Positions 45,176 to 57,800 of a stretch of 64,000 nt of DNA are shown here, piece after piece. Below the pieces are notes generated by a model. The model had not been told where the DNA came from. It searched no databases and saw only the letters and a program-made list of their open reading frames with translations. The stretch spans positions 76,051,545-76,115,544 of the forward strand of contig NC_090025.1 of NCBI RefSeq assembly GCF_037176765.1, read 5' to 3'. Numbering within the stretch: the stretch's first letter is position 1; each line of letters opens with the position of its first letter. This stretch comes from Anolis sagrei (Eukaryota; Chordata; Lepidosauria; Squamata; Anolidae). The position numbers and the translations under genes were made by a program.

Positions 45176-45930
45176 AAGTCAGAGAAATGGTGAGTGAGAC
45201 CTCTCCCATTCAAAGACCAGGCAGACCCTACAAAGATTTGACTTTAAAGACATATTTTATGATGAGAATCTTTAAATTTCTATCGAGTAGCTCTGATTAA
45301 GTTCAATGAGCCTAAATTTGTGTGTAGCATTGCAATCATTGTTTTCATGTGTCTGAAAACGTTTAGGGTGGGCGTAGGAATCACGTTGAACTGCATCTTC
45401 CAGCATTCCTTACCACTGACTGTGATGGCTAGGGCTGCTGGGAATTGCACTGTAATCTCTGGAGCACTGCATGATTCCTATTCAAGAATTAGGGCAGTGC
45501 TATATAAAGTAGTGGCCCATGGACCAGTGCCCAAGCCTGAGCCATCATCTGGTGGCTCTTGGAGAATTTTCAGGGGGAAAAATAATTGTAGCCAATGGAC
45601 ACAAAGGCAGTGCTCAACTTTGGCACATTGGGAGGAAAAAATGCTGGCCCCACAGCTTAGAGACCTTAAGAGGCATGGGTTATAACTGCTGTTTGTTAGG
45701 AAGCACTGGTTGGACCTTAGAGGCAACCCATTTGCTACAGTGATCAAAGAGGACAACTCTAGGAAGGGACACGCAGCCCTCCATAACTATTAACTTTAGG
45801 GCATCTGAAGTTCAGTAACAGACTGAATTGGGCAATGAAGTTGATATGATGCAGCTATTGAGGAGGATGGGCTTATCTTGGGGAGATGGCAGGCTAGCAA
45901 TGAGATGGGCACAGTGTCATGTGATGGGTG
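45176..45930. other. Intergenic, no clear feature
   Basis: A possible old MITE near 45.36-45.47 kb (GAACTGCATCTTCCAGCATT with GGGCTGCTGGGAATTGCAC). ORFs are short and unsupported. Confidence 0.35.
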
Positions 45931-45934
45931 ACAA

Positions 45935-46975
45935 ATCAAATTTGTGAACATCCTGCGGCTCCTCCAGTCTTGGACAGCAATGGCTCCCAAAGTAACCCAT
46001 TTAAGGTGGAATCAGGTGTCAAACAGGGATGTGTTATTGCCCCAACTTTATTCTCCATCTTCATCGCTATGATACTTCACCTTGTTGACAGGAAGCTTCC
46101 CACCCGAGTGGAAATCATCTATTGGACAGATGGCAAGCTGTTTAACCTCAGCAGACTGAAAGCCAAAACCAAGGTTACAACAACATCTGTTATAGAAATC
46201 CAGTATGCTGATGACAATGTTGTCTCTACGCATTCAGAAGAAGATCTACAAGCCACTCTAAACACCTTCGCAGAAGCATACACGAAGCTTGGCCTGTCAC
46301 TGAACACTGAGAAAACCAAAGTGCTGTTCCAGCAGTCACCATCCAATCCCTCCCCAATGCCAGAGATACAACTTAACTTGACCATTTCTGCTACCTTGGC
46401 AGCCACCTCTCCACCAAAGTCAACATCGACACCGAAATACAACACCGCCTGAGCTCTGCGAGTACAGCATTTTCCCGAATGAAGCAGGGAGTGTTTGAGG
46501 ACCGGGACATCCTTAGGGATACCAAGGTGCTTGTCTATAAAGCTATTGTCCTCCCAACCCTGCTCTATGCCTGCGAAACGTGGACTATCTACAGACGTCA
46601 CATGCATCTCCTCGAACGATTCCATCAGCGCTGCCTCCGGAAAATCCTGCATATCTCTTGGGAAGACAAGCGGACAAATGTCAGCGTGCCGGAAGAAGCA
46701 AAGACCACCAGCATTGAAGCGATGGTCCTCTGCCATCAACCCCGCTGGACCGGCCATGTTGTCTGGATGCCTGACCACCGTCTCCCAAAGCAGTTGCTCT
46801 ATTCCGAACTCAAGAACGGAAAACGGAATGTTGGTGGACAGGAAAAGAGATTTAAAGATGGCCTCAAAGCCAACCTTAAAAACTCTGGCATAGACACTGA
46901 GAACTGGGAAGCCCTGGCCCTTGAGCGCTCCAGCTGGAGGTCAGCTGTGACTGGTCTTCTGTTTCCTGAAAAGGT
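45935..46975 (+). mobile_element. RTE-like LINE, ORF2 RT and C-terminal region, copy 3
   Basis: The longest copy: VKQGCVIAPTLFSIFIAM, IQYADDNVVSTHSEEDLQA (catalytic YADD near 46.2 kb), LGLSLNTEKTKVLFQ in one frame. [20 protein letters not shown] to [19 protein letters not shown] follows in another (46479-46979). It stops before the 3' tail seen at 38.7 kb. Confidence 0.85.
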
Positions 46976-47480
46976 CTAGTGGCTTTCAGATGGAGACAGC
47001 CTTAATGAGATTAAAAGGAATTAGAAAATAACTGAGTAAGCAAGACACAAGAAGAGATTAAAGAAGGCCTGTTCAGAAATAATCCAGTGCTGTTGCTGTT
47101 CTCCTGTCTATCCCAGATTATGTGCTCCAAACAATAGTAAGACAAATATCCTTATAGCAAAAAAGTTAACAAGTCCTGGAAACATAATTTTCTTTCATGT
47201 TGGATGTATTTACCAGGGTCTATGAATCAGGCCATGAACACAGAATCTGTATCTGGAAAATGCCCAGATATTGCTGCACCTGCTAAATATACTTGTTTGG
47301 GCAAGATGGCAAAAGTACAATCCATGAGATTTGGGATCTCATTTGTTGCTATTCCGCATTTTCCCTGATATCGGGACTCAAAATGGCCAACAGCAACATG
47401 ACAAGATGCAAGTTTAAAACAGGGCAAATGCATCAAAAACAATTTTTTTAAAGCAATCAAATATTCTGTGATGTGAAATC
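46976..47480. other. Intergenic, nothing recognised
   Basis: No repeat or coding signal. Confidence 0.4.
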
Positions 47481-47935
47481 TGAAAACAATAAAATACAAC
47501 AATGTTGGCAACTATTCAATTACCTCGATACAAACAGTATAAAACATTAAAATTGATACTCCCCTATTAAAATATTAAACATTATTCAACACATCACATA
47601 AAACAACACCACCTATCACACAGAGACATAGCCGTTGTCCATAAACAGTCCTGGATCATTGCACTTTCAACTTTAAATATTCCTGTGATGGACTGAACGC
47701 TTGGTTCCACAGCCTGGTCTTTAGCTGTCTCTTAAAGGAGGGAGGGGGCCGACCTGATCTCACTCAGGTGGGAGTTCCATAGCTGTGGGGTCACTACCGA
47801 GAAGGCCCTGTCCTTCGTCCTCACCAGCCGCATCTGTGAGGCCGGTGGGGCCAAGAGCAGGACCTCCCTGGAAGAGGGAGTGGGGTGGATGGCTAAATAC
47901 CGTTTGGGAAAGTGCGGGTGGAATCAGGTTAATAG
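47481..47935 (-). mobile_element. L2 LINE 3' end, antisense
   Basis: AAAATACAACAATG-type AT-rich UTR, then GGGAGTTCCATAGCTGTGGG and GAGAAGGCCCTGTCCTTCGT at the ORF2 C-terminus. Confidence 0.75.
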
Positions 47936-48039
47936 CTGAAAAGCATGTTTAAAAAGTGCACTTAAAACCCAGTTCTGCCCAAAAAAAATGCACACCTCCA
48001 CATAACTATTCTTCTGTTTTATATAAGAAAAGAAATGTT

Positions 48040-50185
48040 TTCTGTTAGTTCTGCTGGACCTCTCAGCGGCCTTCGATACCATTGACCACGGTATCCTTCT
48101 GGAACGCCTCAAGGATATGGGACTTGGGGGATACTGTTCTGCAGTGGCTCCAGTTCTTCCTTGAGGGACGGTCCCAGAAGGTGTTACTGGGCGACTCCTG
48201 TTTGACCCCACAACCATTGTTGTGTGGAGTCCCACAGGGTTCAATACTGTCCCCTATGTTGTTTAACATATACATGAAGGCACTGGGAGAGATCATCCAG
48301 AGTTTCGGAATGAGGTGTTATCTCTATGCGGATGACATCCAAATCTGTCACTCCTTTCCACCTGTTACCAAGGAGGCTGTCCAAACCTTGAACCGGTGCT
48401 TGGCTGCTGTGTCGGGCTGGATGAGAGCTAACAAATTGAAATTGAATCCAGACAAGACAGAGGTCCTACTGGTCAGTCGTAAGGTCAAACAGGGCATAGG
48501 GTTATAGCCTGTGTTGGATGGGGTTACACTCCCCCTGAAGACGCAGGTTCGCAGCTTGGGAGTGATCCTGGACTCATCGCTGAGCCTGGAACCCCAGGTC
48601 TCGGCAGTGTCCGGGAGAGCTTTTGCATAGTTAAAACTTGTGCACCAGCTGTGCCCGTATCTTGGGAAGTCAGATCTGGCCACAGTGGTCCATGCTCTTG
48701 TCACATCCTGAATAGATTACAGCAACGTGCTCTATGTAGGGTTGCCTTTGAAGACTGTTCGGAAACTGCAATTAGTCCAACGGGCAGCAGCTAGATTACT
48801 CACTGGAGTGTCATACAGGGAACATACCACCCCCCACCCCCCATTGTGTCAGCTCCACTAGCTGCCGATCCAATTCCAAGCACAATTCAAAGTGCTGGTT
48901 TTGACCTATAAAACCCTATACGGCTCCGGTCTAGCGTACCTGTCCGAACGTATCTCCTTCTACTTCCCACCTCGGAGCTTAAGATCCTCTGGGGAGGCCC
49001 TGCTCTCGGCCCCGCCGTTATCTCAAACACGTATGGCGGGGACGAGGGACAGGGCCTTCTTGGTGGTAGCCTGAGAATACGCTTCCCGGGGAAATTAGAT
49101 CATCGTCATCTCTCCTCACCTTCAGAAAGAAGTTAAAATCATGATTGTGGGACCAGGCCTTCAGGCAATCAGGTTAAAAGACAATGGATAATATTTGATT
49201 TGGATAAGTGAAGTGGAGTAATCATTAGTATATGGCTAGATAAATAGCCACCAGACTGGTAATAGCTAAATGGATCGTAAGTATACTGTTTAATTTTTAT
49301 TTTAATGTTCATGGTTTTAATTGTTATTTTTGTTATTTGTATTTTATTAAGCAGCATTGAATTATTGCTAATTGTAAGCTGCCCTGAGTTCCCCTAGGGC
49401 AGTGGTTCTCAACCTTCCTAATGCTGCAACCCCTTAATGCAGTTCCTCATGTTGTGGTGACCCCCAACCATAAAATTATTTTCATTGCTACTTCATAACT
49501 ATAATTTTGCTACTGTTATGATTCGTAATGTAAATATCTGACATGCAAGGTGTATTTTCAGTCACTGGACCAAATTTGGCAAAAATACCCAATACGCCCA
49601 AATCTGAATACTGGTGGAGTTGGGGGGATTGATTTTGTCATTTGGGAGGTGTAGTTGCTGGGATTTATAGTTCACCTATAATCAAAGAGCATTCTGAATT
49701 CCATCAACGATGGAATTGAACCAAACTTGGCACATGAAACTCCCATGACCAAGAGAAAACACTAGAAGGGTTTGGTGGGTATTGACCTTGAGTTTTGGAG
49801 TTGTAGTTCACCTACATCCAGAGAGTACTGTGGACCTGAAGAATGATAGATCTGGACCAATCTTGGCACAAATACTCAATATGCCCAAACTTGAACACTG
49901 GTGGTATTTGGGGAAAATAGACCTTGCCATTTGGGAGTTGTAGACACTGGAATTTATAGTTCATCTACAATCAAAGAGCATTCTAAATCCCACTAACGAT
50001 AGAATTGGGCCAAACTTCCCACTCATGACCAACAGAAAATATTGTGTTTTCTGATTGTCTTTGGTGACCCCTCTGACACCCCTTTGTGACCCCCCCAGGG
50101 GTCCCGACCCCCAGGTTGAGAAACACTGCCCTAGGGGTTGAGAAGGGTGGGGTAAAAATGTTCGAAATAAAATAAATAAATAAAT
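48040..50185 (+). mobile_element. L2 LINE, RT to 3' tail, split by a SPIN element
   Basis: The longest L2: RT motifs [35 protein letters not shown] and YLYADDIQICHSF (catalytic YADD at about 48.33 kb), then KLKLNPDKTEVLLVSRK, the C-terminal [18 protein letters not shown], and a 3' end GCTGCCCTGAGTTCCCCTAG resumed after the SPIN insert by GGGGTAAAAATG and (AATA)n. Several frame changes show it is inactive. Confidence 0.92.
49400..50128 (+). mobile_element. SPIN-type hAT nonautonomous element, copy 3 (729 bp)
   Basis: CAGTGGTTCTCAACCTTCC start and CCCAGGTTGAGAAACACTG end. Exact 8-bp target duplication CCCTAGGG at 49392-49399 and 50129-50136. It sits inside the L2 tail, so it arrived after that L2 copy. 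Confidence 0.92.
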
Positions 50186-51755
50186 TCTTTTTTCTTTTCA
50201 TTTTTAGCATCATAGAAACCTTTGTTTTGTATTAGATAACAATGAAAGAAGACAAATATGCAAGAGTTTAAAAATGCCCATTCTATATTCACTCTTGTAC
50301 CCTTCCCCATTTCTCATATATTTTGCAATAAAAATTATATGGACAAAAAAAAATCATAAAATATTCAGGCTGGGTTGTCATCTTTTTCCTAATGGATATT
50401 GATGTTCTTAAAAATTGCATACCTGTCAACTGATCTCTCCATTAATTCTCGGGGTGGAAAGAACAATTAAACCCGATGCATTTTTGCCTGGCAGACACTT
50501 GCTAAAATTATAGAGCTTCTTCCAGGGATATAAATGGGGTTCCCGTAGAGAATGGCAATAATTACTTTTCACAAGCTCTGCTCTCAAACACTAGACCACT
50601 ATTTTTTAAACTGGGCAATAATGGAATGCTACTTGTTGCATCATACATGCTTAAAGTACTCTTAAAGAGGAATTTCTTCTTTCCTTGATTTTGGATTTTC
50701 ATGATCTGTGGCTGCTACAGTGTGGAGACTTAAAGGATTTCTTTCAGTACAAAGGACAGCAGATTACGTTTCCAAGGTAAGCACAAGCAGGCACTATAAT
50801 ACTGTCATATTGCAAGAGCAACAGCTGCATTGTTTTCATTTTCGAGTTCATTTATTTGAATTTGTTTTTTTCATAGACCTCCCTTTCCTAGGAAGACAAG
50901 GACTTCATTATCCACACAAGATTCACTGCAGAATATGGAATGAATACAATGAGGTTGGCAATTTGTTATTTATGTCATTCGGTTTTGTTTAAAAGACATG
51001 AGCAAATGTAGTGGTGGGTTATTAATAGATGGAGGTTTGACCGGGAATGCTAAGTGGAATGATACGAGTGGGTAACATTGAAATGTGGTTGAGCTGAAGA
51101 TGCTAATTATTTCCTGGGAGAAAAGACATGCAAGCCATAAAAGGAGGAGCAATGTGCATTTATTTTGCTATTTATTGTACAACCCTCCCATTATGCTGCT
51201 AATCTGTTGTGAACACAAAGTGATTACTAAACTATGAGAAATAACATGAGCACCAGAATAAAATTCGGCATATTTAACAGCAGAAGCTCATCCATCACTA
51301 TTTAAAATTAAATCTCATGTTTACAGCTGCAATTCTGTGTTCACATCTGATTAAGTACATATATAGGGTGGCTTTGTAAGTCCCATTTCTTTCAGTGGAA
51401 TTTAAATGTGTTTACGTTTGGCTAAATCCAAAATACTTTTGTTCCCTTATTTGTACTGTTTATTATTATTTTATACCACGTATTTGATACAACCAAGAAA
51501 CAATTGTGATATAGCCTCAGTTGCTATGTATGCCTGCTCCAAAATAAATTCAATGGAGCTTATTCTCCAGATAGCATGTATATGATCGAAACTTGTTTTC
51601 ATTGTTTGGATTTCTTTAGTTGAAGTCTCAATGGGATATGTTTTCTTTTGACTAGATCACTCCCGCCTATTTAGTTGAAATGCTGTGTCTTATATTTAAC
51701 ATCTTTAATATGCTCCGATCAAACATATTTTTCCTCTATGTTTTTCAAATATTAG
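50186..51755. other. CNGA1 upstream region
   Basis: AT-rich unique sequence. A possible 5' untranslated exon is TACAAAGGACAGCAGATTAC (about 50748-50776, between TTTCAG and GTAAGC). GGGATATAAATGG at 50527 resembles a TATA box. Both are guesses. Confidence 0.3.
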
Positions 51756-51877
51756 ATTCCAATTATGACCACAAAAATAGGGGTGATTGAAACCCATCAT
51801 GCTCATTCAAATATTCATAATTCGGCTCTCCAGGACAAGAGTAAAAGTACTGAAAGAGTACAAGATGGTGAAACAAG
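51756..51877 (+). CDS. CNGA1: CNGA1 first coding exon
   Basis: Acceptor ATATTAG ends at 51755, start ATG at 51765, donor GTAAAG at 51878. It encodes [19 protein letters not shown] and on to QDGET. The GVIETHH block agrees with the bird protein as I remember it; the downstream phase fits the next exon found. Confidence 0.75.
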
Positions 51878-54800
51878 GTAAAGAATGTGAATCCGTTTTT
51901 CTTTTCTTTACTATATTGTTATCATATTTCAGTATCACAATTCAGTCAAACACATATATATGTACTGAACCATTTCTGTGGGGGAAAATCCCACTAATAC
52001 GATATCAAGCCCTTCCACATAGCAATATAACCCAGAATATTAAGGCAGAATATCCCACAGTACCTGCTTTGAACTGGGTTATCTGAGTTCACACTGCCAT
52101 ATATTCCAGTTCAAAGCAGAAAATGTGGGATTTTATTCAGCTGTGTGGAAGGGGCCTAGGTTTTACTGAAACCAGACGAGATAAGTAATTAACTTTATTT
52201 GGGTTATGACCATTATTAGGCTGAAAAATGATTTTTTTTTTTACCCTACACATCTCTCCATATGTCCGAATAATTGTTGATGATGATTTTTTAAAATTGA
52301 GTGATTACTCTGGTTGGTAGAAAACATATCCAGAAAACATAAACACAATCGTATGCACACTCGCTTGACAGTACATCACACCAGTGTATGGACTCGCATT
52401 GCACAACACAAAACTACACTGCCTACTGAAACAAATAGGATTAAGCATGATTCTTTTTGTCACTTGCTGTTTGGTAACATTTTATTTGGAGACTAGTCGT
52501 CCCCTGACACGCGTTGCTGTGGCCCAGTCTGGTGATCTGGGAAATAAAGTAATGTGAAAGTGAGGGTTTCCAATATATGTAATTTCTTTATGCTTGTGGG
52601 TAAACAGTATTTCTTGTTGTTTCTTTGTCGGTGTTGATGTGTAGATTGTCTGGTTTGCCTACTGTGGAATATGGAACACATCATTGTCCTTCTTTAGGGG
52701 TCCCTTTCAAATCTATGATTGTGTGTATGAATCATATCTATCTATATCTATAGCTGGATGGCTCTTTGTCAGGAGGACTTTGATTACGTTTTCTTGCCCT
52801 GGTGAAGAGAGTTGGACTGGATGGCCTTAAGTATTTTCTGTTGGTCATGGGGGTTCTGTGTGGGAAATTTGCCCCAATTCTATCATTGGTAGGGTTCAGA
52901 ATTCTCTTTGATTGTAGGTGAACTATAAATCCCAGTAACTACAAATCCCAAATGTCAAGATCTATTTCCCACAAACTCCATCTGTGTTCATATTTGGGCA
53001 TATGGAGTATTTGTACCAAGTTTGGTCCAGATCCATCACGGTTTGAGCCCACAGTGCTCTATGGATGTAGGTGAACTACATCTCTCAAACTCAAACTCAA
53101 TGCCCACCAAACCCTTCTAATGTTTTCTGTTGGTCATGGGAGTCCTGTGTGCCAAGTTTGGTTCAATTTCATTGTTGGTGGAGTTCAGAATGCTCTTTGA
53201 TTGTAGGTTAACTATAAATCCCACCAACTACAACTACAAAAATTTTGAGTGAAGGACATACATTGGGTTGTTAGGTGTATGCTGTCCAAATTTGGTGTCA
53301 ATTCGTCCAGTGGTTTTTGAGTTATGTTAATCCCACACACGAACATTACGTTTTTATTTATATAGATAGACATTTTCTATAGAGCATTTTATTTGGAGAT
53401 TTGTTTTATTGTCTTCACCATATGAATCTTCTTGTTTTGCTATGAATCATGTTGGACTGGTTGGATAGAACACATCAAAATATTTATCACTTGCCTTGAG
53501 GCAGGAAATAAAATTTAATTTTAATAGTTTCCTAGTTTCCAACTTCTGAAGATGCCTGCCATAGATGTGGGTGAAATGTCAGGAGAGAATGCTTCTGGAC
53601 CATGGCCATACAACCCGGAAAACTCACAGCAACACAAAATGTAATTTATTTTTCTATGCAGAGATTGTTCACAGTGGCTTGCAGCTGAAAACAGTATCTG
53701 TCCTTGTAGCATATAACCGAAAATAAATCTTCAAGAGGGAGGAAAACAGGTTGACCAAATTGTATCTGCTTGGAAACATCTAGTTTAAGTCCCATAAAAG
53801 CCAATGGCAATTTTTAATGATTTCCATAAAGGAGGATGGATTTTTAAAAATGTACAACCTTTCAAGTGATAAAAATGTTAGATATGGACACAGCTGTACT
53901 TGCAAAAAGGGATTTATGTGGATGGGATGTAGGAAAGTATGATGAGGCAGGACAGTAGCTGCCAAAAAGAAGTCAAGATCTTGCTGACATCTACAGGAGG
54001 ATAAGATAAATGTCACTTGAGGTGATTTCAGCTACAATTTGCCAGGGTTGCCTATAGAAGACCGTGAGAAGAATTACCAAAAGGGGATATTACACATCTT
54101 TTACTGACACGCTGGGCTTCCTCAGGGAATTGCATGCGTAGTTACAGGGATCTGCCTCATTCAGTTGGTGAAAGCATTTCTTCTGGGTAGCACAGTAAAA
54201 TCCATCAAAAGGTAAACAAGAATAATGGCAGCAATCATTGAGTTTCCACATTTATTGCAGAGTAAGCTTTGTTTCTCTTGAGTGTCCATTGGGAAGCAAG
54301 AAAGCACAAACCAAAAACGAAGTTCAAGTAAATAAAAATAATTTTCAGTATTGATATCTCAGTGGATGAAATAGATGGATACGAGTTCTTTAATTTAAAA
54401 AATTGGCAACTGGGCAGAAAGAACTTGGAAATAATAGGTATCTTCTAGAAGTTTTCAAAGACATCTGGAGATTGTTTTTTCTTTCACTGCCTTCAATTTT
54501 TTTCCTCATTTTTTCTATTTTTCTATTTTCTTTTTAAATTTTTTGCAAAAAGTAGTTTCCTTGGTCCCTTCTACACAGCCATATAAAATCCAGATTATCC
54601 TGGTGGCACAGTGAGCTAGCTGCTAAGCTTGTTGGCCAAAAGGTCGCAGGTTCGAATCCGGGGAATGGCATGAGCTTCCGCTGTCAGCCCCAGCTTCTGC
54701 CAACCTGGCAGTTCAAAAACATGCAAATGTGAGTAGATCAATAGGTACCACTCCGGTGGGAAGGTAACAGCGCTCCATGCAGTCATGCCGGGCACATGAC

Positions 54801-57800
54801 CTTGGAGGTGTCTATGGACAATGGCGGCTCTTCAGCTTAGAAATGGAGATGAGCACCACACCCCAGAGTCGGATACGGTTGGACTTAATGTCAGGGGACA
54901 ACTTTTACCTTAACCTATGTGCAGAGGCGGCCCTAGGTAATTTTCAACAGTAAGCAAACAGTATTTTGCCCCCCCCCCCCCAACCAATCTCTGATATATA
55001 TTTTCTGTTCATCGTGGGAGTTCTGTGTGCCATATTTGGTTCAATTCCATCATTGATGAAGTTCAGAATGCTCTTTGATTGTAGGTGAACTATACATCCC
55101 AGTAACTACAACTTGCATATGTCAAGGTCTATTTTCCCCCAAGAGTGCCTCAAGAGTGCCCCTGGGCAAAATCAACTATACTGCAAATGCTTACTTTGCG
55201 TAATGGGTTGAGCCGCCCCTGCCTATGTGGCAGTGTAGACTCATATAACCAGTTCACGGCAAATATCATAGATTACCTGTCTTTGATAATCTGGGTTATA
55301 TGGCCTTGAGAAAGGCTTGCAGTATGCCTATACTGTTATAGAACTCTGCACTTTACGTAGGGCTGCCCTTGAAGACGGTTCAGAAACTACAGCTGGTGCA
55401 AAAGTCGGCGGCCAGATTGTTAACTGGAGCAAGTTACAGGGAGCAGTCAACCCCCCTGTTTAAACTGCTCCACTGGCTGCCGATAAGTTTCCAGTCCCAA
55501 TTCAAGGTGCAGTTTATAAAGCTCTAAATGGTTCAGCACCTGCCTCCTCCCCTACGAACCCCCATGGTCCTTAAAATCTTCCGGGGATGCCCTTCTCTCG
55601 CTCCCACCCCCGTCTCAGCCATGGTTGGTGGGGACGAGGGAGAGGGCATTCTCGGTGGTGGCCCCCCGTCTCTGGAACTCCCACTCTAGGGAGATCAGGC
55701 AGGAACCCTCCCTAGCCACATTCCATAAGGAACTAAAGATGCGGATGTTTTGTTGTGCCTTCGACTGATGACCCCTATGTCAAACGATTGTACCATGATC
55801 TGTTTTCATCATTTAATGTGAATTCCTATATTACATCATTATTCATATATGTAAGTTAAACTGAGATGATCCTGATCCTGTTTAATTGCTCTGTTCTCAT
55901 GATATCTCCTGTGCCATTTACGTTCCTATCCATCTTATTGACTTATTTACCCTTTAATCAATTGGTATGTTGTCCCCCCCCCCCCTCCAAAATTGGTTTG
56001 CTGTTGCTTGATACTTGTTTATTATTGTTATGCAGTTTGCACTATTTTAATTTGTAATTTGGTGTTGTCTTTGCTTTTAATCTGTATGTTGCTTGGGCTT
56101 GGCCCATGTAAGCCGCCCCGAGTCCCTTTGGGAGATGGAGACGGGGTAGAAAAATAAAGTTTTTCTTCTTCTTCTTTTTATTGCAATGACTCTACCATAT
56201 TGACCCTTCTTCCAGTAAATCTGATAGAGAAAGAGAAAAGGCCACAGCAGAAAAAGCAGACAAAGAAAACCAGAAGAGCAATAAAGATCAACCTGAGAAG
56301 AAAAATAAGGAAGAGAAGTAAGTGTTCTTAATTTAGGGGTAAACGCTTCTGTACAATATAATGAAAAATACTGGGACACGGAGTCATATGTTACTATCGT
56401 AGTATGGGTTGAGTTACAGGTTTCAGAGACCTCACAACATAATGTCAATATGCAGGAACATGCATCTTGAAGAAATGTGATGCTTATTGTGTGTGTGTGT
56501 TTGTGTGGTTTCTAACAAAAGAATTAGCCATCTAATCTTTGGAACCTATATCATTTCTATATGATAGAAATAGCATATAGGATCAAATCTGGCCTTTAAT
56601 GGGTGCTGATTGACTCTCCAGTAGCCAACCAAGATATTCACAGTTGCCTTGATATTAGCCAACAATATATTTTTTCTGAATGGGCCTTCTATTAATCATC
56701 CCTTCTCAAAACAGCTCTCTATTATAACCACAGACTGACCAGGGATGTGTATGGATAATATAGTTTATTGTAGGATCGCAGTACATGGGAATGACAACTG
56801 TGCATTCATATATTATCAGCTCTATTTAGAATTTGTAACTCATGGGTGATATGAATGAGTGTGGAGCCAATGGCGTGTACTGGTTTGAACACTGAATTAT
56901 GACTGTGAAAGCTGAGGATCGAATTCCCACTTGGATATGAAATCCCATTGGGTGACCTTGGGCAAATCCCACTCTTTTAATCTCAGTGGAGGACAAAGGG
57001 AAACCTCTTCAGAAGTAATCTTACCAAGAAAACCCCTTTATAGGTGGAATATAGCTAACCCATTGCAAACAACTGAATTAGGTGCTGCTGAGTTTTATTC
57101 AGGATGGCCATTTTTGTACCAGTTCTTCAGTAACATCATGCATAGAGGAAGAACTGTTTAAAACTACAAATAATGCTGTCACGGTTACCCATTTTTGGTC
57201 TAAAATTATTCCGCTGCTTGTGATCTCTTCATTTTATCAGTTTTAAACTTATTTATTTATGCAATGCTTTTGACACGAAATAAATAATTGTTTTTTCTTC
57301 TGCTCACTATTTAGGGAAAAGAAGGAGGTATTTGTCATCGATCCTTCAGGAAACTTATACTATAACTGGCTGTTTTGCATCACATTGCCTGTCATGTACA
57401 ATTGGACAATGATCATTGCTAGGTATGGTAAAACAACGTAACATAATGGCATATTGATTCATATTATATATGTTCATTTTGATTTTTGAAACAGTAATCA
57501 AAGGAAGAAGCCTTTCCATGACTGAATCAATGTTGTATCAAACCGTGAGGCCAAGACATGTTGAAACAGAATGCAATGTTTCATCAGTTAACAAATGCAA
57601 AATGTCAACAGTGGAATCATAGAATCAGAGAATCATAGTTAGAAGAGACCTCATGGGCCATCCAGTCCAACCCCCTGCCAAGAAGCAAGAAAATCACATT
57701 CAAAACACCCCAGAGAGATGGCCATCCAGCCTCTGTTTAAAAGCCCCCAAAGAAAGAGCCTCCACCACACTTTGGGGCAGAGAGTTCCACTTCTGAACAG

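Larger units (their letters stand above)
54565..55312. mobile_element. Nest: CCTTCCACACAG-type MITE split by a SINE and a second hAT MITE
   Basis: Left end CCCTTCTACACAGCCATATA at 54567; right end TGGGTTATATGGCCTTGAG near 55.30 kb. The interior holds a Sauria SINE (54594-54913) and a hAT MITE (54922-55221). Confidence 0.65.

Noticed and set aside
42291-51765. Bidirectional promoter shared by NIPAL1 and CNGA1
   Set aside because: The genes are divergent but about 9 kb apart with several LINE copies between; the CpG block serves NIPAL1 only as far as can be seen.
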